DNA from: Pyrobaculum neutrophilum V24Sta
GTDB lineage: Archaea; Thermoproteota; Thermoprotei; Thermoproteales; Thermoproteaceae
Length of the DNA stretch: 64,000 nt
Assembly: GCF_000019805.1 (NCBI RefSeq)
Contig: NC_010525.1
Location: 930,001-994,000 of the forward strand
Direction: 5' to 3'
The first letter of the stretch is position 1. The number at the start of each line of letters is the position of its first letter. The translations under genes were made by a program, and so were the position numbers. Below the pieces are notes generated by a model. That model had not been told where the DNA came from. It made no database searches and worked only from the letters and a program-made list of their open reading frames with translations. Positions 24,622 to 32,620 of this stretch are shown in pieces.

Positions 24622-25314
24622 GTGGAAAATCTTCTTTCTCGATTTAGAGAGGCGTGGAAAGGCCTTATTCCCCCCCTCACGGACAACCAGAGGGCTATTT
24701 TAGAATACTGTCTTTCTAGATACCCCTCCTCCTGTAGTCCCTACGAGGTGTATAAGAATACGCCACTACAGGTATCTTCGGTCTATAAGGGATTTAGATG
24801 GCTGGTGGGCAATAGACTAGTTCTCCCGCTTTCAGTGAAATACATCGCCAACGTCAAAGCCGCCATAGCGCTTCTCTTCCACGGCAATACCTTGGCGTTG
24901 CCCTACGTGGCTAAGATATGGGGTCTGTCAGCCCCTCCTCTCTCCATCCTCGCGTGGCTTATAATCCTAGGCGCGTCGCTTTCTAAGCTCGGTTTTGATC
25001 TAAGGTCGGCCTACATTTGTTCACCCCACGGAGCCGCCGCGTACATCTCAGAGCATATCCGCGGAGGATTTAGGTCGCTTAGCGACACTCTCGGCATAGA
25101 AAAAGAGATTCTGGTGAAATCTTATGAAGCTCACCTCGAAATTATGAAGCCTTATATGTTTAGAAGAGGCAACGTAGAGATCTTCATAAGAGTTCGAAAT
25201 GGGAATGTTGATATAATTGCGGCTAGATGTCCCAGGTGGAGGACGTGTTCCCACGAGTTTCCCGACGAATGTCCAGAGACGAGGAAAATCGTCTATGCTT
25301 CCGCTCCACGTTAA
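24622..25314 (+). CDS. Cys-rich winged-helix-like regulator
   Basis: 230 residues from a GTG at 24622. Residues 15-70 look like a winged helix (TDNQRAILEYCLSRYPSSCSPYEVYKNTPLQVSSVYKGFRWLV). The middle is hydrophobic. The C-terminus has CPRWRTCSHEFPDECPE, a possible metal or FeS site. Its layout (N-terminal HTH, C-terminal Cys cluster) parallels the regulator at 13893-14378. It is transcribed away from the TorD operon across a perfect inverted repeat, so autoregulation and control of that operon are likely. Base composition is visibly AT-richer than that of its neighbours. Confidence 0.65.
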   Translation: MENLLSRFREAWKGLIPPLTDNQRAILEYCLSRYPSSCSPYEVYKNTPLQVSSVYKGFRWLVGNRLVLPLSVKYIANVKAAIALLFHGNTLALPYVAKIWGLSAPPLSILAWLIILGASLSKLGFDLRSAYICSPHGAAAYISEHIRGGFRSLSDTLGIEKEILVKSYEAHLEIMKPYMFRRGNVEIFIRVRNGNVDIIAARCPRWRTCSHEFPDECPETRKIVYASAPR

Positions 25315-26293
25315 GGGGGCGGGGGTTAGGAACCTCCTACGCCACTTCCCGCCGCTGGCCTACCTCGTCTTGGTGGAGTTCGAGGGAGGCGACGCGTCCG
25401 ACGAGGCGGAGGCCATGGGCCTGCCGCGGGAGCTGGGGAGCTACGTGAGACAAGCCGTAGAGCGGCTTGAACGGGAGCTGTTGGCCGAGGTCCTAAGCCG
25501 GCTGAGCCAAGACCAGCAGTTCCTCAACGGCCTCCACCAGTGGATCTCACAGGCCGTAATCGGGAGGGAGGAGCTGTGGGGCCCCGCATCGCTCTACATC
25601 AAGCACCTCTACTGGGAGGCTGAGGAGGGGCCCTACAGCCGCTGTATGGAGGCCGAGGAGCTCGAGGCCTACCTTGCGATGGCTCAGGGCCGGCCGGAGC
25701 AACTGAGGGCCGCCGGCCTCGTCTACTGGAGGTACGACCCAACCCTCTCGAGGCATCTCTACTGCTCCCCCCGATGGTACAGCGCCGTCTTCCAGCGGAT
25801 CTCCGCCGCGGTTAGGGAGGAGCTGGGAGGTGAGGCCTACGCCTACGTAATGAGCTTTGTGGAGAGGCTCTTCTGGAACCCCAGGGGCTACGCCTACTTC
25901 AGATCCGCCGTCTTTAAAGACACGCCTGTGGTGCCCTACGACGAGTTTGTGGGCGACGCCGCGACGCTCCCCGGCGTCTTCGACGGCCGGAGGCTCAACC
26001 CCACCTACAGAGAAGCCGCCAAGAAGGCGATCTTCCAAGTGGAGCGCATAGACGCGGCGGCTCAGCTAGACGAGGAATTCGGCGTGTATGTAGACGGCGG
26101 AGAGGTGGTGGCCCCCACGGTGGAGGCTGTGGGCCACAAGATGCTGGCGAAGTACCGGGGCAAGAGGGTGGTAGCCCTCGCCAAATTCGACATAGAGATA
26201 CCCAAGCTCAAGCCCAAGCTGGAGATCTACGGCGTAGAGATAAAGCCACGCCGCCACTACCTCAAAACAACAGCCCCCTCAGAACCCCCCTAA
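25295..26293 (+). CDS. Unknown protein downstream of the Cys-rich regulator
   Basis: 332 residues from the ATG at 25295, overlapping the regulator end by 20 nt. It is mostly helical with aromatic-rich segments (LHQWISQAVIGREELWG, YIKHLYWEAEEGPYSRC, SPRWYSAVFQRI) and a C-terminal beta region (KMLAKYRGKRVVALAKFDIEIPKLKPKLEIYGVEIKPRR). No family is recognised. The overlap suggests it is co-translated with the regulator. The GC-rich, strongly C-biased coding strand continues into the non-coding stretch after its stop. Confidence 0.65.
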   Translation: MLPLHVKGAGVRNLLRHFPPLAYLVLVEFEGGDASDEAEAMGLPRELGSYVRQAVERLERELLAEVLSRLSQDQQFLNGLHQWISQAVIGREELWGPASLYIKHLYWEAEEGPYSRCMEAEELEAYLAMAQGRPEQLRAAGLVYWRYDPTLSRHLYCSPRWYSAVFQRISAAVREELGGEAYAYVMSFVERLFWNPRGYAYFRSAVFKDTPVVPYDEFVGDAATLPGVFDGRRLNPTYREAAKKAIFQVERIDAAAQLDEEFGVYVDGGEVVAPTVEAVGHKMLAKYRGKRVVALAKFDIEIPKLKPKLEIYGVEIKPRRHYLKTTAPSEPP

Positions 26294-26775
26294 AGACGCC
26301 AACCCCACCCCCAAGAGCCGCCGCGCCCAACACGGTAGCCCAACTCGCCGAAGACCCCCCTCCACAACGCCGCCGAAAGCTCTAGCCCCCACCCTATGCG
26401 GCCACGCCCGCCACGCCAAGGCGAATCCCCCCACCAGGCAGCGCCACATAAACCAGAGCCTGAAAAACTCAACCCTAAAACCTCCTCAAACGGCGCGCGT
26501 GTTAGCCTCAAAGGGGACACGGCGGATGTGACTCCCACCCCTAAGGCGTGGCTTCCCGAGGGCTCGGCCGTTGCCCGGGGGCCGCGGCGGAGCGGGCACC
26601 GCGGCGGGGCGTCCCCCCGCCGGGGCCATCTTGCGTGTTTTTTTGGGCGGCCGTGTGGCGCGTACCGCTATTGCTTTCTCCGCCCTCTTCGCCGCTCTGC
26701 CATTAAAGGCTCTAATCCACCCCCGCCCTGATGGCGGGCTGTTGTAAGAGCCGAAGACCTGCCCGCCCGCCGGCC

Positions 26776-26797
26776 ACGGCCGGGGGCCGTCAGTTTT
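26776..26797 (+). terminator. Hairpin plus T-run
   Basis: ACGGCC and GGCCGT arms around GGG, then CAG and a run of T. It has the form of an intrinsic terminator for any transcript arriving from the left and merges into the TATA element at 26794-26805. Confidence 0.4.
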
Positions 26798-26805
26798 TTA
26801 TAAGG
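26794..26805 (+). promoter_or_regulatory. TATA element of the first DUF3782-like gene
   Basis: TTTTTTATAAGG, centred about 23 nt before the GTG at 26823, fits a leaderless start. Confidence 0.6.
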
Positions 26806-26822
26806 CTCTCTAGAGATATAAC

Positions 26823-27776
26823 GTGAGTGTTGCAGAGGAGGTTAGGAGGGTTTTGCTTGAGCATCCTGAGATTATTGCTGAGGCTATCGAGGCTAGGCCT
26901 GAGGTTCTCTACAGAGCTCTCGCCAGGCTTACGCCGTGGCAAAACCTAGCCACCAAGGAGGACGTGAGATCGCTGAGAGAGGAGATGCAGAAGATAGAGG
27001 AGAAGATGGCCACCAAGGACGATATAAAGGATCTTGAAGCAAGGATGGCCACCAGAGAAGACGTGAGAAGACTTGAGGAGCAAGTGGGAGAGGTGAGAAA
27101 AGTAATGGCTACGAAGGACGATCTCAAGGCCTTCGCTACAAGGGAGGACGTTAGGAGGCTTGAAGAGCAGCTGGACGAAGTGAGGAGAGTTATGGCTACG
27201 AAGGAGGATCTTAAGGGCCTCGCCACAAAGGAGGAGCTCAAGGCGCTTGAGGAGAGGATGGCTACGAAGGAAGATCTGAAGGCTCTTGCCACGAGAGAGG
27301 AGCTGAGGGGTCTCGAGGAGAGGATGGCCACAAAGAGGGACGTGGAGGAGCTGTGGAGGGCTATCAACAGGCTGGAGAGGAAGCTGGACGCGCTGGGGGC
27401 CAGATGGGGGGTAATCAGCGAGGAGGCGTTTAGGGAGGGGATGAGGGCAATGTTGAGGGAGGCCGGGTGGTCGGTGTCTAAGGAGGTCCTCTACGACAGG
27501 GAGGGCTACGTATACGGCACCCCCTCTGAGGTGGACTACGACGTGGTGGTCAGAGACGGGAGGCTGATAATCGTCGAGATCACGTCCTCGCTGAAGCGGA
27601 GCGACCTGCCCACCATAGTGAAGAAGAGGGAGCTCTACGAGAGGGCCAGGGGGGCCAAGGTAGCCGCCGTCTACGTAGTCACCCCCTACATAGACGACAG
27701 ATACCCCGAGCGGGTAAAGGCCATGGCCAAAGACCTAGGGCTGGAGGTGGTCTACCCGGCCCCACCCCAGGAGTAG
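26823..27776 (+). CDS. DUF3782-like coiled-coil protein with PD-(D/E)XK-like domain, copy A
   Basis: 317 residues from a GTG. An N-terminal helical segment (VRRVLLEHPEIIAEAIEARPEV) precedes about 130 residues of short coiled-coil repeats built on MATKEDLK/LEERM units. The C-terminal domain (from about 200) contains SEVDYDVVVRDGRLIIVEITSSLK, a D-Xn-E-X-T arrangement like a PD-(D/E)XK nuclease with the Lys replaced. Pfam DUF3782-type proteins have this build and are numerous in Thermoproteales. It faces copy B (27897-28868) tail to tail with a 120-nt gap. The first 182 nt of coding sequence are nearly identical in the two genes. Role unknown; DNA processing is only suggested by the fold. Confidence 0.75.
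   Translation: MSVAEEVRRVLLEHPEIIAEAIEARPEVLYRALARLTPWQNLATKEDVRSLREEMQKIEEKMATKDDIKDLEARMATREDVRRLEEQVGEVRKVMATKDDLKAFATREDVRRLEEQLDEVRRVMATKEDLKGLATKEELKALEERMATKEDLKALATREELRGLEERMATKRDVEELWRAINRLERKLDALGARWGVISEEAFREGMRAMLREAGWSVSKEVLYDREGYVYGTPSEVDYDVVVRDGRLIIVEITSSLKRSDLPTIVKKRELYERARGAKVAAVYVVTPYIDDRYPERVKAMAKDLGLEVVYPAPPQE
26835..27016 (+). repeat. Left arm of a 182-bp near-identical inverted repeat
   Basis: This matches the reverse complement of 28681-28862, with one mismatch found by eye (GTT against GTG near the outer end). It covers the N-terminal coding part of copy A. Confidence 0.9.
27005..27099 (+). repeat. 95-bp coiled-coil module shared with copy B at another position
   Basis: Read by eye this is identical to the reverse complement of 28340-28434. 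In copy A it follows the N-terminal module directly, while in copy B it lies near the end of the coiled coil, so the module has been moved within the gene family. Confidence 0.85.
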
Positions 27777-27896
27777 CAACAGATAGAGGGTCAGGGATTT
27801 GGGAACACCTGCGGCGGCGCGGTAACGAAGGCCTCTGGTGGACGGCTCAGTCATCTCGCCGGCTGGGGTCGTTGAGTTGCGGTTCGCCTACAGCCG

Positions 27897-28868
27897 CTAG
27901 AGGTCTCCGGGGGCTACGATGTCTATGCCGTACTCCTTTGCCTTGGCTCTGACCAGGTCTGGGTTTCTGTCGTGTATAAACGGCGTCACCACTATCACTC
28001 TGTCCAGCGGCCTGCCGGCTGTCCGCTGGTAGAGCTCCGCCTTCTTTTTGATGTACTGGAGATCTCCCCTCTTGAGGGCGGCTGTGAGCTCTACAGCTAT
28101 TGTTTTGCCGTCTTTAGCCACGACGTCTAGCTCCACCTCCGCCGGGTAGCCGTATACGTAGCCCTCGCCGTCGTAGTAGACCCACCGCTCCACCGTGTAT
28201 CCCGCGTCGCGGAGGAGCTCCCTCACCCCCTCTCTATATACATCCTCGCTAACTACCCCCCATCTAGCCCCCAGCGCGTTGACATACGCCATGATGCGTT
28301 TTTCAAACGCCACATGTTCATCCTTCGTAACCATAACTCTTCTCACCTCTCCCACTTGCTCCTCAAGTCTTCTCACGTCTTCTCTGGTGGCCATCCTTGC
28401 TTCAAGATCCTTTATATCGTCCTTGGTGGCCATCTTGGCCTCAAGGGCTCTCAGCTCCTCTCTCGTGGCAAGAGCCTTCAGATCTTCCTTCGTCGCCACT
28501 CTAGCCTCAAGAGTCTTTAGATCCTCTTTAGTGGCGAAGGCCTTTATATCGTCCTTGGTGGCCATTTTGGCCTCAAGAGTCTTAACCTCCTCCTTGGTGG
28601 CCATCTCTCTCCTCGTCTCCTCAAGCCGATCCTCAAGCCTACTGACGTCGTCTTTAGTTGCCAAGTGTTTTAGGTCATCTTTGGTGGCCATCTTCTCCTC
28701 TATCTTCTGCATCTCCTCTCTCAGCGATCTCACGTCCTCCTTGGTGGCTAGGTTTTGCCACGGCGTAAGCCTGGCGAGAGCTCTGTAGAGAACCTCAGGC
28801 CTAGCCTCGATAGCCTCAGCAATAATCTCAGGATGCTCAAGCAAAACCCTCCTCACCTCCTCTACCAC
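27897..28868 (-). CDS. DUF3782-like coiled-coil protein with PD-(D/E)XK-like domain, copy B
   Basis: 323 residues from a GTG at 28868; an AT element at 28884-28893 lies about 23 nt upstream. The order is the same as in copy A: identical N-terminal segment, coiled-coil MATKDD repeats, then a nuclease-like domain with AEVELDVVAKDGKTIAVELTAALK and VIVVTPFIHDRNPDLVRAKAKEYGID. The C-terminal domains of A and B are clearly diverged while their N-termini are almost identical in DNA sequence. This points to gene conversion or domain exchange rather than simple recent duplication. Confidence 0.75.
   Translation of the reverse strand: MVEEVRRVLLEHPEIIAEAIEARPEVLYRALARLTPWQNLATKEDVRSLREEMQKIEEKMATKDDLKHLATKDDVSRLEDRLEETRREMATKEEVKTLEAKMATKDDIKAFATKEDLKTLEARVATKEDLKALATREELRALEAKMATKDDIKDLEARMATREDVRRLEEQVGEVRRVMVTKDEHVAFEKRIMAYVNALGARWGVVSEDVYREGVRELLRDAGYTVERWVYYDGEGYVYGYPAEVELDVVAKDGKTIAVELTAALKRGDLQYIKKKAELYQRTAGRPLDRVIVVTPFIHDRNPDLVRAKAKEYGIDIVAPGDL
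28340..28434 (-). repeat. 95-bp coiled-coil module, copy B version
   Basis: Reverse complement of 27005-27099 with no mismatch seen by eye. It encodes the MATKDDIKDLEARMATRED unit. Confidence 0.85.
28681..28862 (-). repeat. Right arm of the 182-bp inverted repeat
   Basis: Reverse complement of 26835-27016 with one mismatch seen. The arms are separated by about 1.66 kb and could pair or recombine to invert the segment between them. Confidence 0.9.
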
Positions 28869-28887
28869 GTATATACATTTTTGTTTT

Positions 28888-29478
28888 TTAATAACTTATC
28901 GCCCTCCAGAAGTCTAGTTCGTATCTCTGGATCGCCTTTGCTACGAAGCGGTATCTTGGCCAGTCGAGGTGGCGCTGCGCCACCCCCTCGGCCAGCTCCT
29001 CCAGCTCTGTGTAGGGGCCTGCGAAGAGGTCCATGAACCTGGTGTTTCTCACGCCGTTTTGCCTCGCCCACGCGGCGAAGGCGGCGCAGTTCTGGCCCCA
29101 CACTGGGAGGTTTACGGCGGCGGCTACGGCTAGGTCCCCCATGGTGCCGTTTAGCGCCAGCCAGGAGAGGAAGTGGGTGTAGGCCACGGCGGTGGGGTCA
29201 AGCAGATCCCAGGAGAACTCCACGCCGAGCTCTGCGGCGAGTTCCCAGAAGGCCTTTAGGGCTTCCCAGTCGCCGTCTATGAGCATCTTGGCTAGTCTGT
29301 ACTCGTCTGGTTCTCTGGCCTTGGCCATGGCGGCTGAGAGGGCCTTCAGGTCGTGGGGGACTATGTAGAGCTGGTTGGCGACGAAGCGCCTAAGCGCCTC
29401 GCGGCTGGGCTTGGCGGCGGCTAGTATCTCCCTGTTTAGGGGCTCGAGCTCCCGCCTAAGCGTCTCAATGACCCTCAT
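28888..29478 (-). CDS. TenA-like protein lacking the catalytic Cys
   Basis: 196 residues, all helical, starting at the ATG at 29478. It overlaps the TenA gene upstream by 14 nt. The fold is TenA/heme-oxygenase-like: it has AQRHLDWPRYRFVAKAIQRYELDFWRAI at the end, matching the end of TenA. The active-site helix reads AAVNLPVWGQNCAAFAAWARQNG, without the LPCFWSYAEI motif. It may bind a thiamine-related ligand, form a heterodimer with TenA, or have a new activity. Confidence 0.7.
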   Translation of the reverse strand: MRVIETLRRELEPLNREILAAAKPSREALRRFVANQLYIVPHDLKALSAAMAKAREPDEYRLAKMLIDGDWEALKAFWELAAELGVEFSWDLLDPTAVAYTHFLSWLALNGTMGDLAVAAAVNLPVWGQNCAAFAAWARQNGVRNTRFMDLFAGPYTELEELAEGVAQRHLDWPRYRFVAKAIQRYELDFWRAISY

Positions 29479-30103
29479 AGGCGGCCTGCCAGAACTTGAG
29501 CTCGTATATCGACGCCTGTCTGAAGTAGGGCCAGAGGGCCTCCGGCGGCGCGCCGGAGCTTTCCAGCAGGGCGCGTAGCTTCTCCACGAGGGCGTTGTAC
29601 TCCGGCGTTAGGTAGACCGAGGCCCACCTCCTATACAGGGGGACGGGGTTCCTCTCCAGCGCGTCTCTGTGCCTCTGGGCTATCTCGGCGTAGCTCCAGA
29701 AGCAGGGTAGGAGGGCCGCCATGCACTGATAAAAGCCCTCCAGGGAGCAGACGGAGAGGAGGTAGGACATGTAGCTCACGTTTACGAAGTTGGGCTCGGC
29801 CCCCTCGGCGTCTTTCAGCGTGAGGCCGGCCTCCCTCAGGAGGGCCTCGTAGTTGGCCATCTCCCCCGTGACGGTCCCGTGGGCCAGCTCCAGCGCCGTC
29901 TTCATCTGCTCCACGCCGGGGGCTCTGGCGGCGGCTAGGGAGAGGGCCTTGGCGAAGTTGACGAGGTAGTTGTAGTCCTGTAGTAGGTAGTACCTGAACT
30001 TGTCCATGGGGAGGGAGCCGCGGTAGACCTCCACGACGAAGGGGTGGCGGAGGATCTCCTGCCAGATGGGGTCTGCCCAGGCCCGTAGCTTCTCGGTGGC
30101 CAT
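29465..30103 (-). CDS. tenA: TenA-family thiaminase II / aminopyrimidine aminohydrolase
   Basis: 212 residues, all helical. Typical TenA segments are HPFVVEVYRGSLPMDKFRYYLLQDYNYLVNFAKAL near the N-terminus, SLEGFYQCMAALLPCFWSYAEIAQRH (catalytic Cys in the LPC motif), and the C-terminal SIYELKFWQAAYEG with a Glu before the aromatic run. TenA salvages the pyrimidine of degraded thiamine by hydrolysis. It shares a 55-bp promoter region with the divergent MFS gene, where the two candidate TATA boxes are adjacent. This location suggests the transporter imports a thiamine-related compound. Confidence 0.85.
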   Translation of the reverse strand: MATEKLRAWADPIWQEILRHPFVVEVYRGSLPMDKFRYYLLQDYNYLVNFAKALSLAAARAPGVEQMKTALELAHGTVTGEMANYEALLREAGLTLKDAEGAEPNFVNVSYMSYLLSVCSLEGFYQCMAALLPCFWSYAEIAQRHRDALERNPVPLYRRWASVYLTPEYNALVEKLRALLESSGAPPEALWPYFRQASIYELKFWQAAYEGH

Positions 30104-30120
30104 ATCCCCCCTCTGTCTTG

Positions 30121-30140
30121 CACATAAAAATTTTTTATAT
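30121..30140. promoter_or_regulatory. Adjacent back-to-back TATA elements (tenA and MFS gene)
   Basis: On the minus strand TTTTTATGTG is centred about 24 nt before the tenA ATG (30103). On the plus strand TTTTTTATAT is centred about 24 nt before the MFS ATG (30159). The elements abut in one A/T block, so TBP binding to one may exclude the other. Confidence 0.5.
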
Positions 30141-30158
30141 GGAAGTCATCAGCCTTTT

Positions 30159-31412
30159 ATGGCCGAGTGGAAAAGGGTTCACTGGACTCTCTTCTCGATA
30201 GTCTCCGCCAGCTTTTTCCTAGACGGGGTGCTCTTCAGCCTGGTCCCCACAACCATATATCTGACAGATCTGGCGCAGCAGGCCCCTCTCATATTTGCCG
30301 TCAACTCCCTGGCCTTCATGTTGGGGGCCTTCCTCCTCGGGAGGCTGGGGGACGCGGTGGGGAGGCGGCTGGGCCTCGTCGTATCCCTCGCCGTATATAC
30401 GGCCGGCGCTTTGTGGTTCGCCGCGGCGTTTTGGGCCGGCGGGCTCGACCTGGCGTCCGCCCTCCTCTCCACCTCCGTGATCAACTTCGGCGTGGGGGGC
30501 GAGGTGGGGCCGGCCTACGCCGCCCTCGCCGAGTTTTCGCCGCCTAGGCGGAGGGGCGCCGCGCTGATGCTCTCCGCCAACTTCTGGAACATCGGGGCGG
30601 CGGCCATAGCCGTGGCCTCCCTCTACTACACGGCGCTGGCGGCGGACCCCAAGACCGCCGTCTTCTACACATTCCTCACCGCCGTGGCGCTCGCCGCCGT
30701 CGTCCTTCTGGCGAGGCTCCACATACCCGAGTCCCCCCGGTGGCTCCTCGCGAGGGGGCGGGTGGACGACGCGAGGGCTCTGGCGGAGAGATACGGCGTC
30801 CCCCTCCCCAGGGCGCAGCCGGCGTCTTCCTCGCTGAGGGGCTACTGGGGGAGGGTGGCCGTCTTGGCGGCCGCCTTCACCGCCCAGCTACTGACGTACA
30901 ACATCGCGGCTTACTACCTCCCCTACGCCCCGGGCTTCGCCTACGGCGCAGACGCGGCTGCGGTGAACATCGCCGTGGCCAACGCCGGGGCTGCGGCCGG
31001 GGCCTTCCTACTCCTCCCGCTGATAGACAGATCTAGGCGGGCGTCCTTCCTGGCGGCCTTTCTCGGCGGCTTGGCGACCGCGGCGGCGCTGGCCGCGGCC
31101 CACGGGGCCCCAGCCTCGCTCTACCTCGCCGTGCTCTTCGTCAACCTGGTCTTCTCGGAGTGGGCGTGGGCGGCGGTGAGCGTGCTGGAGAGCGAGCTTT
31201 TCCCCACAGCCGTTAGGTCGACGGCCGTGGGGGTGGTGACCGCGGCGGCTTGGCTGATAAACGCCGGCGCCGTCTTCACAGAGGGCGCCCTAGGCGCGGG
31301 GGCCTTCTTCGCCCTCCTCGTAGCCCTGTGGGCGGCTGGGGCGGCCGCGGCGGCCTACTGGCACAGGAGGGGCGTGGAGAGCGCGGCGAGGGAGCTGGAG
31401 GAGCTGGCCTAG
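30159..31412 (+). CDS. MFS transporter, next to tenA
   Basis: 417 residues with about 12 hydrophobic segments. The MFS loop signature RLGDAVGRRLG lies between helices 2 and 3, and PESPRWLLARGRVDDA follows helix 6, as in sugar-porter-like and organic-ion MFS proteins. The ATG at 30159 is about 24 nt after its TATA element. Pairing with tenA suggests import of thiamine or its breakdown pyrimidine, but substrate residues cannot be read. Its TAG at 31410-31412 lies in a CTAG that is also the stop of the convergent MFS gene. Confidence 0.85.
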   Translation: MAEWKRVHWTLFSIVSASFFLDGVLFSLVPTTIYLTDLAQQAPLIFAVNSLAFMLGAFLLGRLGDAVGRRLGLVVSLAVYTAGALWFAAAFWAGGLDLASALLSTSVINFGVGGEVGPAYAALAEFSPPRRRGAALMLSANFWNIGAAAIAVASLYYTALAADPKTAVFYTFLTAVALAAVVLLARLHIPESPRWLLARGRVDDARALAERYGVPLPRAQPASSSLRGYWGRVAVLAAAFTAQLLTYNIAAYYLPYAPGFAYGADAAAVNIAVANAGAAAGAFLLLPLIDRSRRASFLAAFLGGLATAAALAAAHGAPASLYLAVLFVNLVFSEWAWAAVSVLESELFPTAVRSTAVGVVTAAAWLINAGAVFTEGALGAGAFFALLVALWAAGAAAAAYWHRRGVESAARELEELA

Positions 31413-32557
31413 CGCCTCTTGGTCTCCGGCAGGGCGTACACGGCGGCGGGGACGGCGAGCCAGAGGAGGGGCACCGCCGCTAGGGCGTAGAGGCCGGCCG
31501 CGGGGTAGAGCCAGGGGCCGAGGATCATCCCCACCCGCGCGGCGGAGCCGGCGGTCCCGACGGCGAGGCCTCTGACGTGTTCTGGGAAGAGCTCGGGCGT
31601 GTAGGCGTATACCACCCCCCAGGCGCCTAGGTTGAAGAAGTTCAGCGCGATGGCCGACGCGTAGAGCTGGGGCAGGTCTGCGCTGTATATGAGGGCGGCC
31701 GCCGAGGCGGCGGAGCCGAGGAAGAAGACAGCGGCGGTGGGCCTCCTCCCTATCCTCTCCACTAGGTAGGCGGCGGTGAGGTAGCCGGGGATCTGGGCAA
31801 CCGTCGTAATTAGCATGAACTGGTAGGTCTGCACCTCGGCAAGCCCCCTCTCTCTGACGAGGATGGTGGGTAGCCAGAGGAAGACTCCGTAGTATCCAAA
31901 CGCCAGGGCCAGCCATATGTACCACACGGGGTAGAGCCGCCTAGCCTCAACCGGGGCGGCCCCCCGGGGGGCTGGCTTGTGCTCCGGGAGGGCGGCCCTT
32001 ATCACCGCGGCGTATAACGCGGTGAGGCCGAGGAGGAGCAGGGAGGTTCTCCAGCCGAGGCGGGGGAAGAGGAAGTAGGCCACGGCGGCTGCCGCCAACG
32101 CGCCTAGGGACCAGAAGCTCTCTAGAACCACCACGTTTCTCCCCCTCCTCTCCGGCGGCGAGAGCTCAGACACGTACGAGGCGACGACGGGGAGCTCGCC
32201 GCCTAGGCCCAGCCCTGCGATGAGGCGGACCGCCGCCAGCTCCCACCCGTTTTTTACGAGGGCTGTGGCGGACGTGGCGAGGCTGTAGAGGAGGAGCGTG
32301 GCGGTGAAGACGGCCCTCCTCCCCAGCCTATCCGACAGTCTGCCGAAGGCGGTTGCCCCTATCAACATGCCGAGGTTGTTGGCCAGCACGACGGCGGACT
32401 TCTCCCAGACCCCCAGCCCCAGCTCCGCCGCAGACGCCACCAGTATGTACGAGAGGAGGAGGACGTCCATGGCGTCGAAGAGCCAGCCCACGCCTGCCAC
32501 CGCGATGAGCCTTAGCTCGGGCACCACGGGCCGCGCTACCCCTCCCCATTTAAGCAT
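31409..32557 (-). CDS. MFS transporter, second copy
   Basis: 382 residues with about 12 membrane helices. The signature RLSDRLGRRAVF lies after helix 2 and SPPERRGRNVVVLESFWSLG in the central loop. It is related in plan to the convergent MFS at 30159-31412. Start: ATG 32557 is used, but a TATA-like run (32554-32562) overlapping it suggests the real start may be a GTG at 32527 or 32524, removing about ten residues. Substrate unknown; a thiamine precursor is possible from context. Confidence 0.8.
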   Translation of the reverse strand: MLKWGGVARPVVPELRLIAVAGVGWLFDAMDVLLLSYILVASAAELGLGVWEKSAVVLANNLGMLIGATAFGRLSDRLGRRAVFTATLLLYSLATSATALVKNGWELAAVRLIAGLGLGGELPVVASYVSELSPPERRGRNVVVLESFWSLGALAAAAVAYFLFPRLGWRTSLLLLGLTALYAAVIRAALPEHKPAPRGAAPVEARRLYPVWYIWLALAFGYYGVFLWLPTILVRERGLAEVQTYQFMLITTVAQIPGYLTAAYLVERIGRRPTAAVFFLGSAASAAALIYSADLPQLYASAIALNFFNLGAWGVVYAYTPELFPEHVRGLAVGTAGSAARVGMILGPWLYPAAGLYALAAVPLLWLAVPAAVYALPETKRR

Positions 32558-32620
32558 ATATACGTCAAATCTTTCCCCCGGCCCCGGGGTCTCGTGGAGG
32601 AGGCGGCAAATTTTTATTCT

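Larger units (their letters stand above)
26294..26822 (+). other. Non-coding GC-rich stretch with hairpins
   Basis: I see no convincing gene in these 529 nt. It starts C-rich, then contains a perfect 8-bp hairpin (26602-26622, CGGCGGGG arm) followed by a T-run at 26638-26644. Next comes a two-stem element 26709-26752 (outer GGCTCT/AGAGCC, inner CCCGCC/GGCGGG), then a 6-bp hairpin 26776-26790 followed by six T. The last T-run doubles as the TATA region of the next gene. Structured RNA or stacked terminators are possible. Confidence 0.45.

Noticed and set aside
24538-24622. Transcription terminator at the 10-bp inverted repeat
   Set aside because: It lies between divergent starts and has no downstream transcript to end, so an operator fits better.
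26396-26731. 111-residue plus-strand frame in the intergenic stretch
   Set aside because: Low-complexity Pro/Arg-rich product and no promoter; the DNA is better explained by hairpins.
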